A stretch of 64,000 nucleotides of DNA, taken from Gammaproteobacteria bacterium (GTDB lineage: Bacteria > Pseudomonadota > Gammaproteobacteria > Pseudomonadales > Azotimanducaceae). The DNA lies in the NCBI GenBank assembly GCA_009840305.1, contig VXNY01000013.1, positions 28,458-92,457 on the forward strand, given 5' to 3'. Position numbers and translations under genes: made by a program. The stretch's first letter is position 1; every line of letters begins with the position of its first letter. Shown here piece by piece: positions 46,340 through 56,140 of the stretch. The notes under the pieces are model-generated. The model was given only the letters and a program-made list of their open reading frames with translations, did no database searches and was not told where the DNA came from.

Positions 46340-46711
46340 ATGACAAAAGAAGAACTTGAAAAAAATGTGTCAGAATCATACGAATTGGACTCGAATGTCG
46401 TAAATTTTCGTGTGGCTGAAGGAAGGTTAGGTGTATACATCCTCGGTCAAACTGCAGAGACATGGAGTGATTTTTATGTTCAACGAGTAGGTAGATCCGA
46501 CGAAGACTTAAACGAACGATTGAGACAACATGCAAGAGAGAAAAAGTACCCCGAGTTTATGTTCATGTATTGCGGCTCTCTTAAGGAAAACTTTGACTGG
46601 GAGTGCTTTCTCTACCATGAGTTCGATCCAAAATTACTTCACAACGTATATCACCCGGATCGTCCCGACGGAGAAGATTGGCCGTGTCCCCGATGTACAA
46701 AGTTTGATTAA
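46340..46711 (+). CDS. GIY-YIG-like nuclease-fold protein
   Basis: This 123-residue protein has GVYILGQ (GIY-type strand), then FYVQRVGRSDEDLNERLRQH (YIG strand with the conserved Arg region), a Glu in DWECFLYHEF and a C-terminal HPDRPDGEDWPCPRC segment that may bind zinc. It resembles the T5orf172-type branch of the GIY-YIG fold. Many such small proteins are predicted nucleases of uncertain role. There is no ribosome binding site of note and no clear partner; the neighbouring operon converges from the other strand. Confidence 0.65.
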   Translation: MTKEELEKNVSESYELDSNVVNFRVAEGRLGVYILGQTAETWSDFYVQRVGRSDEDLNERLRQHAREKKYPEFMFMYCGSLKENFDWECFLYHEFDPKLLHNVYHPDRPDGEDWPCPRCTKFD

Positions 46712-47012
46712 ATCTAAATTGTTGGATACTAGAGTTTGGTTCCGTGATCTGATTGCTCGTCTATTATTGGTAGAACCTACAAATCTCAACTGACCGAACG
46801 TTGTTGTAGGATGATGGTCTCTACACAGATTCAATACAGATTGTGCTTTTCCTGACAGAGCACAACAAAGTACGCTCGCAATGAACAACATAGCGAGCAC
46901 TGGCTCGTAATACTCAATTGATTTGACCAAACAGTTCCGCCGACTTTCATTGGTGCAGGAGGGTTAAAACTTGCATGCGATTAACGATGAAGCAAGACTC
47001 ACGCAGTCAGCT
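46712..47012 (+). other. 301-bp gap, nothing supported
   Basis: A minus-strand ORF with a TTG start (46634-46930) has a signal-peptide-like N-terminus but no ribosome binding site, and it overlaps the GIY-YIG gene. I do not call it. Confidence 0.35.
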
Positions 47013-47456
47013 CTAAGATTCGGGGTCGTGATACTCCAACCAACGACTTAGGTTTGCCAATTCTTGCGCAATTTCGTTTCGAGTTGTCATACATGTTTTC
47101 ACCTGCACAGGAAATTCAATGAGTGCATGATGCGGATTTTCTCCAGGTAAAGCATCTGGTCTTACTATGCAAGGAGTTAGTGTTTCGACTTCTTCCCGAG
47201 TGAAGTACCCCCAACCGTAGAGTTTCCCAACTCTCTGTCTTGCTATCCGAATGTGTTCTGTAGTGTATTCACATCGATTCGTGGTCGAGCAACGTACGAG
47301 TTTATCTACAGACGTTTGGTATTCGCCTCGTTTGGGATGTAGTGCACGAGGATCTAGTCGACCATTTCTTTTGGCACGCAGTGCTCGTCTTCTATCAGAT
47401 TCACTTCGACCTAAGTAGTCACTCGATTGAATCTCTAATGGTTCAGATTTCCCCAG
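47013..47456 (-). CDS. third gene of unknown operon, CTG start
   Basis: A 147-codon frame runs from just after a TAG to a TAG at 47015-47013 with clearly coding content (SESDRRRALRAKRNGRLDPRA, then LHPKRGEYQTSVDKL and FTREEVETLTP). It has no ATG, GTG or TTG near the 5' end. A CTG at 47456 follows GAGGA by eight bases, and that GAGGA overlaps the stop codon (TGAGGA) of the upstream gene, so a CTG start is well supported. I have the impression of a recurring small defence-neighbourhood protein with a RPKxGE-type motif, but cannot name it. It is the last gene of a three-gene operon. Confidence 0.65.
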   Translation of the reverse strand: MGKSEPLEIQSSDYLGRSESDRRRALRAKRNGRLDPRALHPKRGEYQTSVDKLVRCSTTNRCEYTTEHIRIARQRVGKLYGWGYFTREEVETLTPCIVRPDALPGENPHHALIEFPVQVKTCMTTRNEIAQELANLSRWLEYHDPES

Positions 47457-47467
47457 CTAATTGTTCC

Positions 47468-48154
47468 TCAATGATCTGAGGTGAAACCCGGGAAAAACTC
47501 TGAAATTAATGTATCGTCAGGTAAAGCCGAAATACGGTCGTAGGATTTTCGCGTACGAATACCGTCGAGCTTGAACATGTAATAGGAAGAGCCGTCTCCA
47601 TTACACTGAATAAACAACATATCGTGATCTGAGTTGCACGCGTTCAAAATTACTGCTCCTTCTGGAGTAGCATATACATCCATAGGTACATTGATCGACT
47701 TGTAGAGTCTGTGTACAAGTGCTTTAGCTTCGTTCATAACCGAGGCGGGTGGTAGAGTGTCTTCATCGTCCACTTCCGTAATAATCTCTCCGAGTTCCGA
47801 CAGAGCACTTGCCAAATTCTCTTCATACACGCTATCTGAAAGGGACAGATGACTCTCAAAGTCTGGTTCAACTTTTGCACTAATCGAAGCTAATGTCGAG
47901 ATGTCTTCAAACCGCAATTTGTTTAGGCACGATTCTAAAAGAACCCTTGCAAGTTCAGTTTTTGATCCTTCAAGGGACTCCCAGTCGCATGAAAACGAAA
48001 CGCTTTTGCGGCTGTCGTTTATACGATCCCAGACTTTGATGTACAACTCAATGTAGCGCGCGTAAGACGAATGAGCAGTGTAAATCAACTGAGTACGAGG
48101 ATCAGTCCACCTAGATCCCTCGTAAATGAGAGGTTTGAATGTTGGTCGTTGCAT
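47468..48154 (-). CDS. second gene of unknown three-gene operon
   Basis: The ATG at 48154 overlaps the stop of the upstream gene (TAATG) and is preferred over the TTG at 48169. The 228-residue protein has a helical N-terminal half and a C-terminal alpha/beta part (DVYATPEGAVILNACN, then DHDMLFIQCNGDGSSYYMFKL). This second part looks like a small sensor-type fold. I do not recognise the family. The tight coupling on both sides suggests a fixed complex with its neighbours. Confidence 0.65.
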   Translation of the reverse strand: MQRPTFKPLIYEGSRWTDPRTQLIYTAHSSYARYIELYIKVWDRINDSRKSVSFSCDWESLEGSKTELARVLLESCLNKLRFEDISTLASISAKVEPDFESHLSLSDSVYEENLASALSELGEIITEVDDEDTLPPASVMNEAKALVHRLYKSINVPMDVYATPEGAVILNACNSDHDMLFIQCNGDGSSYYMFKLDGIRTRKSYDRISALPDDTLISEFFPGFTSDH

Positions 48155-48873
48155 TACTTCATCGCACAATAGCGTGAAATCAGTTCAGAAAATTCACTTA
48201 GGTCATCCTCCCAAGTCCCTAGAATCTCACTGATGACAGTTGCGGTTAATGCAGGGTTGTCCGTGGGAATTTCATGCCGAAAGTTTGCATGATATAGCTC
48301 TCCTGTCAGAGCATTTCCTTCGCTGTTCTGCACACCTTCGATGTCTACTCGGATAATTTTGTTTATAGGTTTTGATCGATACAAGACTTGCACACGAAAC
48401 TCAGGAAGCTCAGTACCAAATCTTGCCCAATCAGCACAGTCCGCAAAAAAACGAACCATTGGACGTGTCGCAGGACATTCTTGCGGATAGTCGATTGTTG
48501 CCTTGAAGAAAATCCCTATTGAGTTGAAATTTGGATTTTCTGTCTGAAAATTGATAGTATTAATAAAGTCTTCCGCGATCCTTGGACATCTATTTTCTTC
48601 AGGCGTCAGACTTGCTGATGTCAGTTGACTAATTGTTAAGCTAGTTGGGTCTGCAATTATGGATAGTCCATTTTCGAAATTCAAACGAGAATGGAAAGGC
48701 GACAAAAGTGTCGACGTAGGTATTGCGACATCGCTAGCTTCTATTATCCCTTGTTTACGCAAAATCGTCTCATTTACTAGATTTGCATTCATTCGTTCTG
48801 CTATAAGAGCTACATTAAACTCTGTGAATTGCGGAGACGGCTTAAATTTCATCGATGGTAAAGCTCCCATCAT
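48154..48873 (-). CDS. first gene of unknown three-gene operon
   Basis: This 239-residue soluble protein starts at tandem ATGs at 48873/48870; another ATG at 48852 has GGGAG 11 bases upstream. It is mixed alpha/beta (FTEFNVALIAERMN, then SIGIFFKATIDYP and FRVQVLYRSKPINKIIRVD). It is unlike any family I can name, though the opening recalls proteins that measure expression or fold levels in pairs. Its stop overlaps the next start (TAATG). Confidence 0.6.
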   Translation of the reverse strand: MMGALPSMKFKPSPQFTEFNVALIAERMNANLVNETILRKQGIIEASDVAIPTSTLLSPFHSRLNFENGLSIIADPTSLTISQLTSASLTPEENRCPRIAEDFINTINFQTENPNFNSIGIFFKATIDYPQECPATRPMVRFFADCADWARFGTELPEFRVQVLYRSKPINKIIRVDIEGVQNSEGNALTGELYHANFRHEIPTDNPALTATVISEILGTWEDDLSEFSELISRYCAMK

Positions 48874-48947
48874 AGTGTAATTATGTTCATTATTATTAGT
48901 GGTTTATAGATTATATTGAGTCTAATAAATCAATCAGAAAAGGAACG

Positions 48948-49199
48948 GTGGGGTCGAGTTGCGCCCCGAGCAGACATAAGGACCTTGCCAGAGCGCTCAA
49001 TATCCTCAAAATCGGTATCCGAGTGGAAGGACATAGAAACGTGTGGTGTTCCAATTGGTCCCGAGTCGCGCAAATGTTTTCTCCAGATGGTGTGTATCGT
49101 ACACAAATATTCAAAAGAACAGAATGGTTCGTTCAGCAACCGGCTGTTCCAACTAGGTGGTGGACAGTCCATAGGTACACGAACTATCTGAATCTGTGA
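48948..49199 (+). CDS. doubtful small ORF or gene remnant
   Basis: This is an 83-residue ORF from a GTG with AAAAGGA only three bases upstream, too close for good initiation. The content (NVWCSNWSRVAQMFSPDGVYR, then WWTVHRYTNYLN) looks coding and Trp-rich. It could be the end of a decayed gene. No family is recognised. Confidence 0.3.
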   Translation: MGSSCAPSRHKDLARALNILKIGIRVEGHRNVWCSNWSRVAQMFSPDGVYRTQIFKRTEWFVQQPAVPTRWWTVHRYTNYLNL

Positions 49200-49258
49200 T
49201 AAATGTGCTTGCGAAAACTATTGGAGTGGTTTTGGCCTACAGAAACTCTATTCAACGG

Positions 49259-49319
49259 TTGAAATATTTTTGAAATATTTTTCAAAATATTGCAAAAATC
49301 AGGCGATTTGCCTTATACT
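49259..49319 (+). promoter_or_regulatory. TTGAAATATTTT boxes and promoter of adhesin 2
   Basis: Two direct TTGAAATATTT boxes (49259, 49270) and an inverted half (AAAATATTGCAA) lead into TTGCAA (49290-49295), an 18-base spacer and TATACT (49314-49319). The same box lies at the adhesin 1 promoter, so both adhesins probably answer to one regulator. Confidence 0.5.
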
Positions 49320-49515
49320 TACACAAATTGACAGTGGAGCAGAGCTGTCTACACAAACGCGGGAACGCTTTGTGTTAGGCACCATATCTGCGTAAAATGT
49401 AAGTTACATACATAATCCACTGAATAGTGCTAACTAGAAGCACAGGGAACCGCCGAGATCTAGGAGAAAAGATCCGGCTCGATTATGAAACAAAATTCCA
49501 CGCAGGGAGGCGGGG

Positions 49516-49632
49516 ATGACTTCTATCGGACAGGGATGCAACTTAGCACAGTTTGCAGTTGTCCAAATACACATTCCCCAATGTGTTCCTTACGTACCCC
49601 ACGTAGCTACTTTTGCCAATGGATTGGCATAG
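49516..49632 (+). CDS. short upstream ORF before adhesin 2
   Basis: A 38-codon ORF starts at an ATG with GGAGG five bases upstream and stops inside the adhesin ribosome binding site, 10 bases before the adhesin ATG. Its end (YVPHVATFANGLA) resembles the end of the short ORF before adhesin 1. This position lets its translation open the adhesin start. It is probably a true leader peptide; its own activity is unknown. Confidence 0.5.
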   Translation: MTSIGQGCNLAQFAVVQIHIPQCVPYVPHVATFANGLA

Positions 49633-49642
49633 GAGAGATTCC

Positions 49643-52600
49643 ATGGATATTCCACAATCTAATGATCTACGCTTGAAGCTAAGCGGCCTGGTAAAGTTCA
49701 TACCGGTGATCGCGCTAGCATGCTATGCCGCGTTCGCCGCGGTGCCTATAAATGCCCAAATTACCGATAATTGCGGTTGGGATTCCGACGATGACGGCGA
49801 CTTTGACGCCCAGGACGACGATAACCCCACAAAGGACATTGAGTTCTTCGTGGGAGATAGTAATTCCACCGATTCGCTACTGGAATTCGTGGCTTCCGGT
49901 TGTGCTCAATCGGGTACTGTTCAACTCCGCATATACGAGGGACATGAAGTAGGACAACCGAGTTCCCACATTCGACTTCCCGAAACAGGTGATTTGAATC
50001 TCGGACCTGATAGTGATCCAGACTCTGTTACGCTTGTAATTGACGGTACTCATCCCAATCGAACCATTGGACTAAATGAAGCTACTCTCAACTGGGATAG
50101 TACGAGTGCAGCATGGTTAATAGCCCCCATTAAGTACACGGTCAGAGCATTGTCCATTGAGAGTGATAATCTCGGCGAACTGAAAATCACGGTCATTGTC
50201 CATCCGGGAAGGCTAACCGCACCTACAGCCATCATGGCCGCATCTGAATCTCCGGAAAACATATATGTCGAATGGGTAGGTTTGGCTGATTCTGATACTG
50301 CTGGTGGGTATGGGAGTCCGTTGGCTTACCAAGTACGTTGGATACCTGTTGATGATTCGAGTTCTGTGTTTATATCAGACCCAATCGATGATAACGACGT
50401 AGCAGCGACTCGAGGTCACGATTACACGATTTCTGGACTTGCCGCAGCGAAGCAGTACAACATCAGCGTCCGGTCCTATAAGAAAAGACCCGGGGGGAAT
50501 CAATACGACTTTCAAGTGAGTGATTGGCTAGACTTCGACTCAACATCAGACCCAACTCTAACAACGACAAAAGCTCTTTACGATACAACTGCTCCTGTAA
50601 ATGACTTACAAGACTCGTTAGAACCACTTACGGCGGGACACACAAGGCAATATTTGCTCAATCGATGGATTGTACCCTCCTCGGACTTAAGACCCACGGG
50701 GACTACTTACACTGTTGATGTAGATTCCGGAAACGACGCCGTGTTTACGGCTGAACACATTCTTGCTGGTACAGGAATCGCGGATGATCTTATCATCGTC
50801 AAAGGTGTGGGTGAAGGTGAAGCAAATCTCAGTATTGAAGTCACCACAAGTGGTGGTCATGTTCTTAACGCCACGATGAAAGTTACCATACGAGAAAATG
50901 CCGCGCCAGTATTCACGGTGACTTCAGTGTCAATCGATTGGGACATTGAGAATGTCGGAACGGAATTCGAGATCGACATAACCAATCAGTTCGTGTCAGG
51001 AGAAATCGACGAAGATGATGCCGACAATTTGGAATACTCCATGACTGGCGGAAGCTATCGAGGAAGGACCTACTTAGAGATCGACGACGAGACGGGTGAC
51101 ATCTCTGTACCCGACGCTGTTGACGATGACGATCTGGATAGGCTATCGAATGGCCACGAATTTGAACTGGAAGTAACCGTTACCGACCCAGCGGATCAGA
51201 GCGACAAGATGACAGTATATGTTGAAGTCATTAAGGGTGGTGTCGCTGATACACCCCTCAGAACGGCCAATTCCGATGACGAAGTTTGGTTGGTACCACT
51301 CGCATCAGCAAATGGTGGTGGCACTAAGAGGACCGATGTTAGCGGCAGTTTCAGTACTCCAGCAGGTGGTCAACTCTGTTTCGAGATTGACGACACGGGA
51401 TTCACAGTAGACGGTACGGACCAAACTACCAACATCACGATCAACAACAACTCCATTGATGTTGCTACCGTAGCAGACTTTAGCTTGAGTGGCGCTAACT
51501 CATGTCCACGAGGACAGCTCAGCGTGCAAATGGAGTTGCCTTCAACAGATTCCAGTAGCGATCAGTTTGCGCTCTTAGGCTACCACGGCGTTATTACCGT
51601 TTGGGCAGACGTAACTGCTTACCAACGAGGTAACAGCGCATCGGCATCCACCGATCCAGTGAGAGTGCGAATCGATTTGGTTTATGGTTCAAATGCTGCA
51701 CCAATCATTCGTAGTGTTGCAAAGGTTACTGGTGGCAATACCTTCTATACATCGAGTGCATATTCCATTGATGAAGGCGATGACATTAATCTAACTTTTA
51801 CGGCGGACGATCCGAGTCCCACAGGCGATCGATTGTGTTGGAGCCAACGCAACAACTGTACACCTTGTAAAGGCGCAGAGGACAACGAAGTCTACAACGC
51901 CGCGCGAGGTGGTGTGGTTACCGAAAAACGTGCAAGTGATACGGTCTCCAACGTTAGCCACGAATACGAACTTACGGTTCGCGGTACTGAAACTGGAATT
52001 TTCGGTTCTAACGTACCTAGAGTCAATACAGACTACGAATCAAATCCGGGTGGATATGAAATCAACTTGTGTGCTACGGATTTGGCCGGGAAGTCGCACA
52101 AGGTCAAATTCGTCGTCAGAATTGAAAACGTCGAAGAAGCACCTGTTATCAAGACTATCGCCAACATGTACTTCCTAGTAGGTGATTACGCTCAAGAAAT
52201 AGATCTCAACGATCTCACGGTCGACGGGGATGGTGCCTCTGACATCGTAGACTTTGACGCAGAAATTGTGGGATCGTCTAATGCAGTCACCGTCGAGGAG
52301 TCCAATGGTATCGTAACTGTTACGCCTACCGACGATGATGTGAGTGGTACTCAAGAAGTAGAAATTGAAGTGACGGCGACAGACTCTTCGGGAGCGACCG
52401 CGTATCAAACATTTTTCGCTTATGTGAGGAATTCCAACAACTCGCCCAGCTTCGCGGGTGGTGCGTCAGCAGTCTCATATAACTTAGAGGAGAATGCTGC
52501 TGTTGGGACAAATGTTGGGACGCCCCATGAAGCGACCGATCCTGACGGAGATACCATCAGTTACGAGCTGAGTGGCGGTAAGGACTATTTCCGCGTTGTT

Positions 52601-55600
52601 TCGACTGACGACGGCGGCCAGATCAAGGTCAAGAAGAAGGGTTTAGACTACGAGAGCGATGACAATGTATTCAAACTGGTGCTAACCGCGTCTGACAGCT
52701 ACGGCTCGGCGGTCGCTCTCAACATTACGATTACTCTGACCGACGTGAACGAACCACCGATGGCTACTCCGGATGTCATTCCTGACCAAACCATACTTGT
52801 TGGAGTCACCGAATGTATCATCAAGGGTAGTGAACATTTCGTCGATCCTGATGCGGACGATGACACTCCAGCATTGACGTTTTCTGCCGCTTCCACTCGA
52901 CCGGGTGAGGTAAGCGTAGAAGTCGAAAACAACGACGACATTTGTATCACTGGGGAGTCAGTGGGCTCTCGTCCAGCAAGAATCACTGTTACTGCCACCG
53001 ACTCGGACGGAACTACTGTCTTTAAGCGTTTCCGGGCAACCGCGCAACAAAACAATCCACCGACAGTTGTGGGCGATGGTCTACCAGATATAGAAGTACA
53101 GTTTGACGGTCGTAGCGATGACATCGATCTTAATGACTATTTCAACGACGGCGATGCTGGCTACGACGAAGAATTGTCTTACGGGTTTAGTGTCGACGAT
53201 GCGGACATCGTCACTGCTGTGGTAAGACACGACCATTACTTGCGAATCTACGGTGACGAAGCGGGTGAAACGAACATCAAAGTGACTGCCACTGACCAAA
53301 ACAATCAGTCAGTGTCCGATACTTTCGCTGTTGAAGTTGTTCGCAACGATCCGCCAATTCCACATCCAGATGCGATTGCTGATGTAACAACAAGAATCGG
53401 TCTCACGGTCGATCCTATTGATGCGTCCGGTGCATTTACGGATGAAGGAGATACCTTCGATCTCGACATCAAAACCGACGATGCGGATATTGCCACTGCA
53501 GCGATTGATTACGATGACGATGACAACCCTTGGATCGACATTTACTTGCACTCCACTGGGGTAACTAAGGCAACCCTAAAAGCTACCGACACTGCTGGCA
53601 ACTCTGCAGAAGTATCGTTTACCATTGATGTCGGGGCGCGCAACGATCCGCCGAAGCTCGTCAACGAGATTGACGACCAGACTGTCGAAGTCGACGACCG
53701 AATCGATGTAGAACTTGACGATGTGTTCGAAGACGAGGGGGAACTTTCGTACGAAATAGACAACGAGGACGATGATGTCGCAGATGTCATCTATCGATCG
53801 AGCAGTAATGCCCTACGTATTTGGGGGAATAAAGTAGGTACGACAGAAGTTACAGTAACTGTGTTCGATAACCTCGATCAATCCGTATCAGATACGTTTA
53901 CGGTGACCGTTACTGATCCGCCACCCGCGAATTCCGCACCTAACTTGGTTGCACAGATCGACGACCTAACTGTGACCGTTGGAATGCCCGGTCTGGTGTC
54001 TATAACCGGAAACTTCAGTGATCCTGATGGCGACGAGCTCGCTTACATCGTTGAATCCGATGATCCGAACGTTGTAACTGCATCCTTGAACGAAATGGAA
54101 ATTACGTTGACGGGTTTGATAGCCGGAAATGCGACCGTGCGTGTTATTGCGACTGATCCAGCAGGCTTAGATGTCGTAGATGTATTCAAAGTCTATGTCG
54201 AAACAGCTCCGCAGATCGCATCACAGATCGCCGACGTGACCCTGCAAATCGGTGGTGATTCAGTCTCATTGAATGTCGCTGAATACTTTGTTGATGATGA
54301 CGGAGATATGCTAGCCTACTCGTTCAATTTTGAAGGCAATGCTGCGATCACGAACGTCGATGGTACAAGTTTGTCTCTGATGCCATCCGTTCTCGGTACG
54401 ACTGTAGTAACTGTTACTGCGACCGATACAGCTGGCCGTTCTGCATCGCAATCATTCAAGACATTTGTGAGTAATAGTGAAATCAAAGAAGTTGGTACCG
54501 AAGCACTGTCGAGCGTGGGTCGCCAAATAATTTCCAGTGTCGCTAATGCTATCGGTACGCGAGTTGAAAACAAAGATTCCGAGAACAACCTCTTCAGTCG
54601 CGTGATTGGCGGGAAGTCCAAGGAAGACGAACGCGCAATAGCTGATACACCAGCACAACCTCAAACACCAGGCCCAGCTCCAAAGGTTGAGCCAGTGTTT
54701 GAAACACCGACGACAGCAAAAGCTCCGACAACCAAGCGTTCACGAGACGTATTCTCGGATGTCATCTCACCACGCAATTTCACTTCGATGAGACTGCGCG
54801 ACTTGATTCCACAGAACTTCTCTACATCCTTGACCGGTGCTAACTCAAGATTTAAGCTGTCGATTTGGGGTACTACAGATCAACAGGATTCGAGTAGCTC
54901 TATGTATGAAACGTCTTCAAGTTCGACTTATCTTGGTGTGGACATAAGACCGTTGCAAAACCTAATGATTGGTATATCTCTCTCTGAAAACTCAGCGGAG
55001 AGTGATTATTCTTGGGGTACCGCAGTGCGCCAACTTCAAACCGACACCACAACTATACTACCTTACGCGAGTCTCCAAGTGACTCCCAGTACCTTAGTTT
55101 GGGGTACCGTCGGTGTCGGCTCCGGTGATGCTAGTATTTGGAGCGGCGAGAATCTTGTTGACGAAAGCACATTGAGCTTACGTCTTGGACACATCGCGAT
55201 CAAGAGCCACATCGTACAAATGCATGGTATCGATCTGGCAGTTAAAGGTGATGTCTCGGTAGCGAATCTAGCAACTAGCAATGGTGTTGGCGAAGCTAGT
55301 GGTCTGGACACCACCATTGATCGGGCGCGTGTAGGTGTTGCAGGATCTTATGCGATGCCACTTGAGTGGGGAGGTTCATTCACTCCGTTTGGTGAGCTAG
55401 CTTATCGCCGAGACGGTGGCGACGGTGCGACTGGATCAGGTGTTGAATTCATCGGTGGCTTACGGGTCGCCTCGACGATGTTCTCGCTTGATCTTCGCGG
55501 GCACACGATGGCTACGTATTCCGAGAATGATTACAAAGAATCTGGCGTTTCGCTACTCGCTGTGTTTAACCCGACACCAGGTGAAGAAGGGCTCTCCCTC

Positions 55601-55954
55601 TCGTTCACGCCAAGTTGGGGTCAATCTGCTCGTACGGACGCAACTTTGTGGCGTGAGTCGGCAACCGTTGGCCAACTACCCTTTGGTGGTGGTCAAGGTT
55701 TGAGCCAAGGCATGACCTTTAATACGAACATTTCATACGGGTTCCTGATCAATCAAGACCAGCACATGTTCAAGCCATATGTTGAATTCGGCGAGAACGC
55801 GCTAGATCTACAGACCATTCTGTTCGGCGCGGAACTCAAACCATTAGTCCTAGACAAGTCCTTGCTAAACTTGAACTTCGTACTAGGAAAAGTGGACGAG
55901 CTCTCCAAGAAGGACAACAAGCACTTAGGCGTGAATGCTATATTGAAGTTCTAA
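49643..55954 (+). CDS. giant adhesin 2: cadherin/Ig-like repeats with autotransporter-type barrel
   Basis: The ATG at 49643 is chosen over the TTG at 49613 because AGGAGA lies six bases upstream. The protein (about 2103 residues) has a signal peptide ending near residue 39 (INAQ), an FN3-like domain, many cadherin/Ig-like repeats with Asp-rich loops, a Pro-rich linker near 1665-1700 (PAQPQTPGPAPKVEP) and a C-terminal barrel from about 1729 (SIWGTTDQQD) ending in AILKF. It is a full-length paralogue of adhesin 1, with the same order of domains. The linker before the barrel is an addition not obvious in adhesin 1. It is likely surface displayed. Confidence 0.85.
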   Translation: MDIPQSNDLRLKLSGLVKFIPVIALACYAAFAAVPINAQITDNCGWDSDDDGDFDAQDDDNPTKDIEFFVGDSNSTDSLLEFVASGCAQSGTVQLRIYEGHEVGQPSSHIRLPETGDLNLGPDSDPDSVTLVIDGTHPNRTIGLNEATLNWDSTSAAWLIAPIKYTVRALSIESDNLGELKITVIVHPGRLTAPTAIMAASESPENIYVEWVGLADSDTAGGYGSPLAYQVRWIPVDDSSSVFISDPIDDNDVAATRGHDYTISGLAAAKQYNISVRSYKKRPGGNQYDFQVSDWLDFDSTSDPTLTTTKALYDTTAPVNDLQDSLEPLTAGHTRQYLLNRWIVPSSDLRPTGTTYTVDVDSGNDAVFTAEHILAGTGIADDLIIVKGVGEGEANLSIEVTTSGGHVLNATMKVTIRENAAPVFTVTSVSIDWDIENVGTEFEIDITNQFVSGEIDEDDADNLEYSMTGGSYRGRTYLEIDDETGDISVPDAVDDDDLDRLSNGHEFELEVTVTDPADQSDKMTVYVEVIKGGVADTPLRTANSDDEVWLVPLASANGGGTKRTDVSGSFSTPAGGQLCFEIDDTGFTVDGTDQTTNITINNNSIDVATVADFSLSGANSCPRGQLSVQMELPSTDSSSDQFALLGYHGVITVWADVTAYQRGNSASASTDPVRVRIDLVYGSNAAPIIRSVAKVTGGNTFYTSSAYSIDEGDDINLTFTADDPSPTGDRLCWSQRNNCTPCKGAEDNEVYNAARGGVVTEKRASDTVSNVSHEYELTVRGTETGIFGSNVPRVNTDYESNPGGYEINLCATDLAGKSHKVKFVVRIENVEEAPVIKTIANMYFLVGDYAQEIDLNDLTVDGDGASDIVDFDAEIVGSSNAVTVEESNGIVTVTPTDDDVSGTQEVEIEVTATDSSGATAYQTFFAYVRNSNNSPSFAGGASAVSYNLEENAAVGTNVGTPHEATDPDGDTISYELSGGKDYFRVVSTDDGGQIKVKKKGLDYESDDNVFKLVLTASDSYGSAVALNITITLTDVNEPPMATPDVIPDQTILVGVTECIIKGSEHFVDPDADDDTPALTFSAASTRPGEVSVEVENNDDICITGESVGSRPARITVTATDSDGTTVFKRFRATAQQNNPPTVVGDGLPDIEVQFDGRSDDIDLNDYFNDGDAGYDEELSYGFSVDDADIVTAVVRHDHYLRIYGDEAGETNIKVTATDQNNQSVSDTFAVEVVRNDPPIPHPDAIADVTTRIGLTVDPIDASGAFTDEGDTFDLDIKTDDADIATAAIDYDDDDNPWIDIYLHSTGVTKATLKATDTAGNSAEVSFTIDVGARNDPPKLVNEIDDQTVEVDDRIDVELDDVFEDEGELSYEIDNEDDDVADVIYRSSSNALRIWGNKVGTTEVTVTVFDNLDQSVSDTFTVTVTDPPPANSAPNLVAQIDDLTVTVGMPGLVSITGNFSDPDGDELAYIVESDDPNVVTASLNEMEITLTGLIAGNATVRVIATDPAGLDVVDVFKVYVETAPQIASQIADVTLQIGGDSVSLNVAEYFVDDDGDMLAYSFNFEGNAAITNVDGTSLSLMPSVLGTTVVTVTATDTAGRSASQSFKTFVSNSEIKEVGTEALSSVGRQIISSVANAIGTRVENKDSENNLFSRVIGGKSKEDERAIADTPAQPQTPGPAPKVEPVFETPTTAKAPTTKRSRDVFSDVISPRNFTSMRLRDLIPQNFSTSLTGANSRFKLSIWGTTDQQDSSSSMYETSSSSTYLGVDIRPLQNLMIGISLSENSAESDYSWGTAVRQLQTDTTTILPYASLQVTPSTLVWGTVGVGSGDASIWSGENLVDESTLSLRLGHIAIKSHIVQMHGIDLAVKGDVSVANLATSNGVGEASGLDTTIDRARVGVAGSYAMPLEWGGSFTPFGELAYRRDGGDGATGSGVEFIGGLRVASTMFSLDLRGHTMATYSENDYKESGVSLLAVFNPTPGEEGLSLSFTPSWGQSARTDATLWRESATVGQLPFGGGQGLSQGMTFNTNISYGFLINQDQHMFKPYVEFGENALDLQTILFGAELKPLVLDKSLLNLNFVLGKVDELSKKDNKHLGVNAILKF

Positions 55955-56027
55955 TTCCTTGCCATACTTGGGGGACTGCGAAGACTATTACGCAGACAAG
56001 TATTGTTTCTACCTCTTAAAACTCAAA

Positions 56028-56057
56028 GACCTCGATTCCCCCTCGGGGTCTTTTTTT
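56028..56057 (+). terminator. Rho-independent terminator of adhesin 2
   Basis: GACCTCG and CGGGGTC form a 7-bp stem (one G-U pair) around nine bases, followed by seven T. It lies 73 bases after the adhesin stop. Confidence 0.75.
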
Positions 56058-56140
56058 GGTCAACTGGATCTTAGTGTGCCGAAGCGCAATTTAAGACTTC
56101 ATCCTTAGACGCGATCCGACGATCTGACGAGCTTTATTAA

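Noticed and set aside
46634..46930. 98-residue minus-strand ORF with signal-peptide-like start
   Set aside because: TTG start without a ribosome binding site, and it overlaps the better supported GIY-YIG-like gene.
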